A stretch of 24,845 bases of DNA. It comes from a virus. The DNA lies in IMG/VR virus record IMGVR_UViG_3300042507_000986, positions 1 through 24,845 of that record, one strand, 5' to 3'. Shown one piece after another: positions 22,073 through 24,845 of the stretch. Within the stretch, counting starts at the first letter, position 1, and every line of letters begins with the position of its first letter. The translations under genes were made by a program, and so were the position numbers. The notes beneath the pieces were generated by a model that did no database searches, was not told the origin of the DNA, and was given only the letters and a program-made list of their open reading frames with translations.

Positions 22073-22232
22073 AATCAATCCAGTTTATATCTTTTAAATC
22101 TTCTAATGGTGTCATTTTACCAACTGAGTCAAAATGTACAAAACCAAATTTTACGCCTTTTAATAAATCTTGTTCTTTTTTCTTCATTGCTTTCATTAAT
22201 TTGTCTGTAAATTTTTTCTTTTTCTTTTTCAT
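22050..22232 (-). CDS. Small Lys-rich hypothetical protein
   Basis: The 60-residue protein starts with a poly-lysine stretch (MKKKKKKFTDKLMKAMKKK) and has an acidic C-terminal part with LKDINWIDYDENTKM. It overlaps the coiled-coil gene by 4 nt (ATGA) and ninG by 23 nt, so it lies within a tight translational chain. No domain is recognisable; it could be a nucleic-acid-binding accessory of the recombination module. Confidence 0.55.
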   Translation of the reverse strand: MKKKKKKFTDKLMKAMKKKEQDLLKGVKFGFVHFDSVGKMTPLEDLKDINWIDYDENTKM

Positions 22233-22519
22233 ATTTCACCGCTTATTAACATTTCTAAATGCTTATTCAAACTCTTATTCTCTTGTTTTAGTTTTATGTT
22301 TTCAAGTTCTAATTCGTGGTTTCGTCTATTCGTAGCCATTAACATTTTGTCTACGTGGTTTAAATATTGCACCGCTTCGCCTACTTCAGTTAAACTCTTT
22401 TCCATTGATTCAATTAGGTCGGTACGGTGTTCGTGTTTTTCTTTGATATTATCTAAACTAAATTTTATCTTCCAGTAAACTACGTTTAAACCCGCTTTAC
22501 GTTTTATCATTTCTAACAT
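22229..22519 (-). CDS. Coiled-coil hypothetical protein
   Basis: The 96-residue product is almost entirely helix: residues about 15-60 include HRTDLIESMEKSLTEVGEAV and residues 60-96 show heptads such as NHELELENIKLKQENKSLNK. Such short coiled coils commonly serve as oligomerising accessory factors next to replication or recombination genes. It begins 10 nt after the helicase gene and is followed by an ATGA-coupled small gene. Function unknown. Confidence 0.55.
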   Translation of the reverse strand: MLEMIKRKAGLNVVYWKIKFSLDNIKEKHEHRTDLIESMEKSLTEVGEAVQYLNHVDKMLMATNRRNHELELENIKLKQENKSLNKHLEMLISGEI

Positions 22520-22529
22520 ACTTTTTTAT

Positions 22530-23543
22530 TTAAAATGGCATAGTCATTTCGCCATTCTTGTTTTCAATTGGTTTTAATTCTTCAAATGCGCCTTGCTTCA
22601 TTCTTTCACTAAACGAAAGTAATTCTTTTCCGTTTACAATATCAGGCTTTAATACAGATTGTTTGACGGGGAAGCCGTTTGATGTCTTAGGTCGAAACTC
22701 TTTTAACGGGTCAACTTCATTTATTTTAAACCCTAATCCAAAATTGTAGTCGCAGTAAATTGGATCGTTTAACCCCGTATGTTTACCACCTGTGTCAGTG
22801 TCTTTTACTTTTTCAACGTTTACCCAAGTTACAAACTTCATTGTTTCATGTTTTACTAAACGATGAATAACAAACATATCGTCGCATCTATTTATAAAAG
22901 CCTTACCCCCTTCAATATGGTCTTTTAACGGTGCTTTTAAATGTCCTTGATATAAACCATCAGTATATAGATTGCCACTTCGACCGCTTTCACTATTAGG
23001 GTGCGTGTTTATGTATACAGTTATACCGTATTTATTGCAATAGTCACGGCATTGATTCAAAAATAAGTAATTACTTTGAAAGTCCATTTGTCTATCTAAA
23101 CCCGTAAACGGGTCAATCAATGCTACATTACATTCAGATTCTTTAAAAATGTTCAAAAGGTCTTTAGGTTTGTATAATTCAGCATTATTTACAAAGTAAA
23201 ATTGTTGTTCTAAAATAGTCATACCGCTTTTTATTTGCTCGTATGTCAAATCTTTGAACTTTATACCGTAGTACATTTGAATTAAGTCACGTAATATATT
23301 ACCCTTCTTGTTTTCACCGCTCCAAATACAAAACTTTAGATTGTGCCTTAAGGCTAAATTTAGAAAGTACCAATTTATCCAGTATGTTTTTCCTACGTTG
23401 TCGTGTCCTAAAATTATATTTAATTGATTAGGTTTAAATCGTAGGTATTCATCAAGGTAACACCCTATTCCTAATCCGTCTTTTATTTTACCGTCTTTGT
23501 AATCTAACAAATATTGTAAGCTATCTCCAGAAGTTGTTATCAT
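22530..23543 (-). CDS. DnaB/RecA-fold replicative helicase-like ATPase
   Basis: The 337-residue protein has Walker A GHDNVGKT (46-53), a WSGE segment with Glu77 that fits the catalytic glutamate position, Walker B in NVALIDPFTG (139-148, Asp144), and YINTHPN (177-183) as the sensor-like histidine motif. This is the pattern of DnaB-type or related phage RecA-fold replicative helicases, without the N-terminal primase-binding domain of full DnaB. It follows the DnaD-like initiator after 2 nt, so the initiator probably loads it at the origin. The C-terminal ~60 residues (after 270) look flexible. Confidence 0.8.
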   Translation of the reverse strand: MITTSGDSLQYLLDYKDGKIKDGLGIGCYLDEYLRFKPNQLNIILGHDNVGKTYWINWYFLNLALRHNLKFCIWSGENKKGNILRDLIQMYYGIKFKDLTYEQIKSGMTILEQQFYFVNNAELYKPKDLLNIFKESECNVALIDPFTGLDRQMDFQSNYLFLNQCRDYCNKYGITVYINTHPNSESGRSGNLYTDGLYQGHLKAPLKDHIEGGKAFINRCDDMFVIHRLVKHETMKFVTWVNVEKVKDTDTGGKHTGLNDPIYCDYNFGLGFKINEVDPLKEFRPKTSNGFPVKQSVLKPDIVNGKELLSFSERMKQGAFEELKPIENKNGEMTMPF

Positions 23544-23545
23544 TA

Positions 23546-24202
23546 TTAAGGTTTTAAAAATCCAAGTTTAATTGCTTTTAGTTCTTCAGGTGAAACACCT
23601 TCTTGTTGTTTAGGCTGGTTTCTATTTAACCAATTTTTAGCAGTCAAATATAAAGAACTAAATTTTTTATTTTGAGAATAATTTTCAATTTGGTCTAAAA
23701 TGTCATCAACTTGTTGTTTTGTATAATCAACACACAACTTATTAAACTCATCAAATGAAATATATAAATGTGAAAATTTTCTATATATATTTTCTTCTTT
23801 TAATTCTTTTAATTCTTGTTTGTTTCCGTCTGGTTTATTATTTGGTTTTCTATTTGGTTTACTATCTGCTTTACTGTCGCATTGATATTCTTTGTAATTA
23901 ACTATTGATATTAAGGTAGTTACGTTTGTTTTTTGCCTTATTATTTGATTGTCATTTTCAAGCATCTGCATAAACCTTTCAACCTTACCTCTTGACCATT
24001 GCCAACGTTTACCTAAAGTATCTAAATCATAACCTATTTGACCTACTTTTACTTCAACACGAATCCCACGTTTAAAGAAATAATTATCTGCATGATTAGC
24101 AATTAATAACATATCTACCCAAGCCATTGACCTATTGAATGGTTCTGAAAAGTATAGCGGGTTTTCCGTTATTTTTCTATGAAGTTTTATCCAACCGCTC
24201 AT
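23546..24202 (-). CDS. DnaD-like replication initiator
   Basis: The 218-residue protein has an N-terminal winged-helix domain (about 1-105: MSGWIKLHRKITENPLYF, FKRGIRVEVKVGQIGYDLDTLGKRWQWSRGKVERFMQML), a linker with five tetrapeptide units of the form [DN]-x-K-[PA] (about 109-128), then KQELKELKEEN and a C-terminal helical domain with YTKQQVDDILDQIENY and SLYLTAKNWLNRN, resembling the DnaD-tail that contacts DNA and helicase. Phage initiators of this build bind origin repeats and load the helicase encoded next door. The gene is more AT-rich than its neighbours (about 18-27% GC in places), and the linker DNA is a tandem repeat (see 23831-23878). Confidence 0.8.
   Translation of the reverse strand: MSGWIKLHRKITENPLYFSEPFNRSMAWVDMLLIANHADNYFFKRGIRVEVKVGQIGYDLDTLGKRWQWSRGKVERFMQMLENDNQIIRQKTNVTTLISIVNYKEYQCDSKADSKPNRKPNNKPDGNKQELKELKEENIYRKFSHLYISFDEFNKLCVDYTKQQVDDILDQIENYSQNKKFSSLYLTAKNWLNRNQPKQQEGVSPEELKAIKLGFLKP
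23831..23878. repeat. Four tandem 12-bp repeats inside the initiator gene, candidate iterons
   Basis: Four contiguous 12-bp units (consensus TGGTTTactATt on the plus strand) run from 23831 to 23878; units 1-3 begin TGGTTT and unit 4 TGCTTT. A degenerate fifth copy lies at 23819-23830. They encode the tetrapeptide repeat DSKA-DSKP-NRKP-NNKP of the linker. A very AT-rich stretch with TATATATA tracts lies just beside them at 23755-23815. The arrangement resembles the lambda O gene, where iterons sit in the linker between initiator domains. Confidence 0.55.
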
Positions 24203-24435
24203 TCGTTAATATCTGTTTCTCTATGAATTCTATAAGTGTATTTATATTCAATATGTTCATAAGGTTCGTATAATATAGAACATAAAATAAAAGTATAATG
24301 AGTTTCTGGAACAGGAATTTTATAAATTGTCTTCTGGGAGTTTAATGCAATATTCTCAACATAAGCCAGTAATTCATAATTAATCGTTTTGTACCCAATA
24401 AAGGTATCTAAATTTAAAATAATTAGTTTTTTCAT
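24199..24435 (-). CDS. Small AT-rich hypothetical protein before the initiator
   Basis: The 78-residue protein begins MKKLIILNLDTFIGYKTINY and is rich in Tyr, Ile and Glu, with EHIEYKYTYRIHRETDINE at its end. No family is recognised. It overlaps the initiator gene by 4 nt (ATGA) and starts 19 nt after the leader terminator (U-tract 24454-24460). It would be the first gene affected by termination or readthrough in that leader. Its low GC matches the initiator gene. Confidence 0.6.
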   Translation of the reverse strand: MKKLIILNLDTFIGYKTINYELLAYVENIALNSQKTIYKIPVPETHYTFILCSILYEPYEHIEYKYTYRIHRETDINE

Positions 24436-24453
24436 AATTTAATTTTTAAGCAT

Positions 24454-24480
24454 AAAAAAAGCCCCTGAAATCCTTGGGCT
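24454..24480 (-). terminator. Intrinsic terminator of the leader RNA
   Basis: Arms AGCCC (24476-24480) and GGGCT (24460-24464) form a 5-bp stem with an 11-nt loop, followed by seven U (24454-24460). It lies 19 nt before the start of the 24199-24435 gene. Confidence 0.6.
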
Positions 24481-24545
24481 CTCACATCCAATTCATTCAA
24501 AGGCTTAATAACTTCTTTAAGTTCGTATAGTGTGAGAGCGAACCG
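24454..24545 (-). ncRNA. Structured leader or small RNA with alternative stems
   Basis: A predicted ~90-nt transcript starts near 24545 just after the promoter and ends in the terminator. It contains a 9-bp perfect inverted repeat GCTCTCACA/TGTGAGAGC (24531-24539 with 24478-24486), an inner AACTT-AAAG-AAGTT hairpin (24510-24523), and competing pairings: GTTCG (24539-24543) with CGAAC (24521-24525), and AAGCC (24502-24506) with GGCTT (24459-24463). The 9-bp stem shares bases 24478-24480 with the terminator stem, so the two cannot form together, as in attenuators or riboswitch-like leaders. It could also be a free sRNA. I do not recognise a known family. Confidence 0.5.
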
Positions 24546-24549
24546 AGAA

Positions 24550-24576
24550 CAAATATACTAATTATTTTTTAATCAA
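24550..24576 (-). promoter_or_regulatory. Candidate promoter TTG-N16-TATATTTG for the leader RNA
   Basis: TATATTTG (24550-24557) matches the -7 consensus; a TTG (24574-24576) lies 16 nt upstream, shorter than the 19 nt of the best promoters. The spacer holds ATTAAAAAATAAT, shared with the promoter at 21509-21538. The -33 part overlaps the end of the 40-aa gene. Confidence 0.5.
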
Positions 24577-24691
24577 ACTCATTATTAATCCATTTTTTTA
24601 AAACTTTTCTTTTCCAGTATTGAAATACTCTATTGTTACGCACCGTTAAAGGCTGGTGGTGGTATCGTGTTAAATTACGTCTTACTTTCAT
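24569..24691 (-). CDS. Small basic 40-aa protein, hypothetical
   Basis: An ATG at 24689-24691 overlaps the TGA of the gene at the right edge as ATGA and opens a 40-codon frame to a TAA at 24569. The product is strongly basic and aromatic (starts MKVRRNLTRYHHQPL, contains YWKRKVLKKWINN). It may bind nucleic acid. The tight overlap and sharply biased composition support coding; its function is unknown. The leader promoter begins within its last codons. Confidence 0.55.
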   Translation of the reverse strand: MKVRRNLTRYHHQPLTVRNNRVFQYWKRKVLKKWINNEFD

Positions 24692-24845
24692 CTTACACCA
24701 CGTTTTAAACCTTCAATAAATTGATGGCGTGTTACTACGCTTAACTTGTTTTTAAAGTCAAAGAATTCAAACACGCTACCTTCATATCCAAAATCTATTT
24801 TCTTAGCCTTAGATTGAATAGTAAAGAAATAGTTTATTTCGTCTT
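24688..24845 (-). CDS. C-terminal end of an unknown protein (partial)
   Basis: A frame open from the right edge runs 52 codons to a TGA at 24688. The visible end includes NYFFTIQSKAKKIDFGYEG, FEFFDFKNKLSVVTRHQFI and a basic terminus LKRGVR. No family is recognised from this part. It is coupled by ATGA to the 40-aa gene and probably belongs to the early or replication operon. Confidence 0.6.
   Translation of the reverse strand, partial: DEINYFFTIQSKAKKIDFGYEGSVFEFFDFKNKLSVVTRHQFIEGLKRGVR

Overview
The window is part of a tailed-phage genome (free phage or prophage) of a Bacteroidota host, most likely a Flavobacterium-like bacterium. Evidence: every credible gene lies on the minus strand in one tightly packed, overlapping array. 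The DNA is AT-rich. Start codons lack Shine-Dalgarno sequences. The clearest promoters have the Bacteroidota form TTG-N19-TAnnTTTG. The structural proteins are of types I recognise from Bacteroidota siphophages. No integrase, lytic repressor pair, lysis cassette, tRNA or CRISPR array was found, so lifestyle cannot be decided.

Transcription runs right to left, so the layout is best read from high to low coordinates. (1) 24845-22230, replication: the end of an unknown gene, a 40-aa basic protein, a structured leader RNA with its own promoter and terminator, a small unknown protein, a DnaD-like initiator carrying four in-frame 12-bp repeats (a candidate origin inside the gene), a DnaB/RecA-fold helicase and a coiled-coil protein. 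(2) 22232-19035, recombination: NinG, two small conserved proteins, ERF annealing protein, PD-(D/E)XK exonuclease, a 51-aa coiled coil, a small protein with an SSB-like acidic tail, and an XRE-type HTH protein, closed by a strong terminator at 18955-19013. Two near-identical promoters lie inside this block. (3) 18927-16176, switch region: a promoter, an unknown acidic protein, a two-TM protein, a sigma-like factor, a Cys-rich protein and a ParB-like/DNA methyltransferase fusion. (4) 16154-1, packaging and virion: TerS, TerL, tail assembly chaperone, neck and tail-completion proteins, two large tail proteins, tape measure, prohead protease, scaffold-like proteins, decoration protein, major capsid, probable tail tube, portal with a MuF-like C-terminus, a connector with an inserted beta-repeat domain, and the start of another virion protein.

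The genes form a working late programme. The sigma-like factor sits just upstream of the terminase genes. The structural genes follow an unusual order: tail genes precede head genes, and the portal lies near the end, far from the terminase. Two intrinsic terminators sit after the capsid and tail-tube genes and could set the high ratio of those proteins to portal.

The most striking observation is in the tail assembly chaperone gene. A T9 run provides an in-register T-TTT-TTT slippery site, and the -1 frame stays open for 91 codons with clear protein-like sequence, so one stretch of DNA appears to encode two different C-termini (241 and 254 residues). Several small genes under 60 codons, linked to neighbours by ATGA overlaps, are also recorded (9329-9484, 19480-19635, 24569-24691, 16-123).
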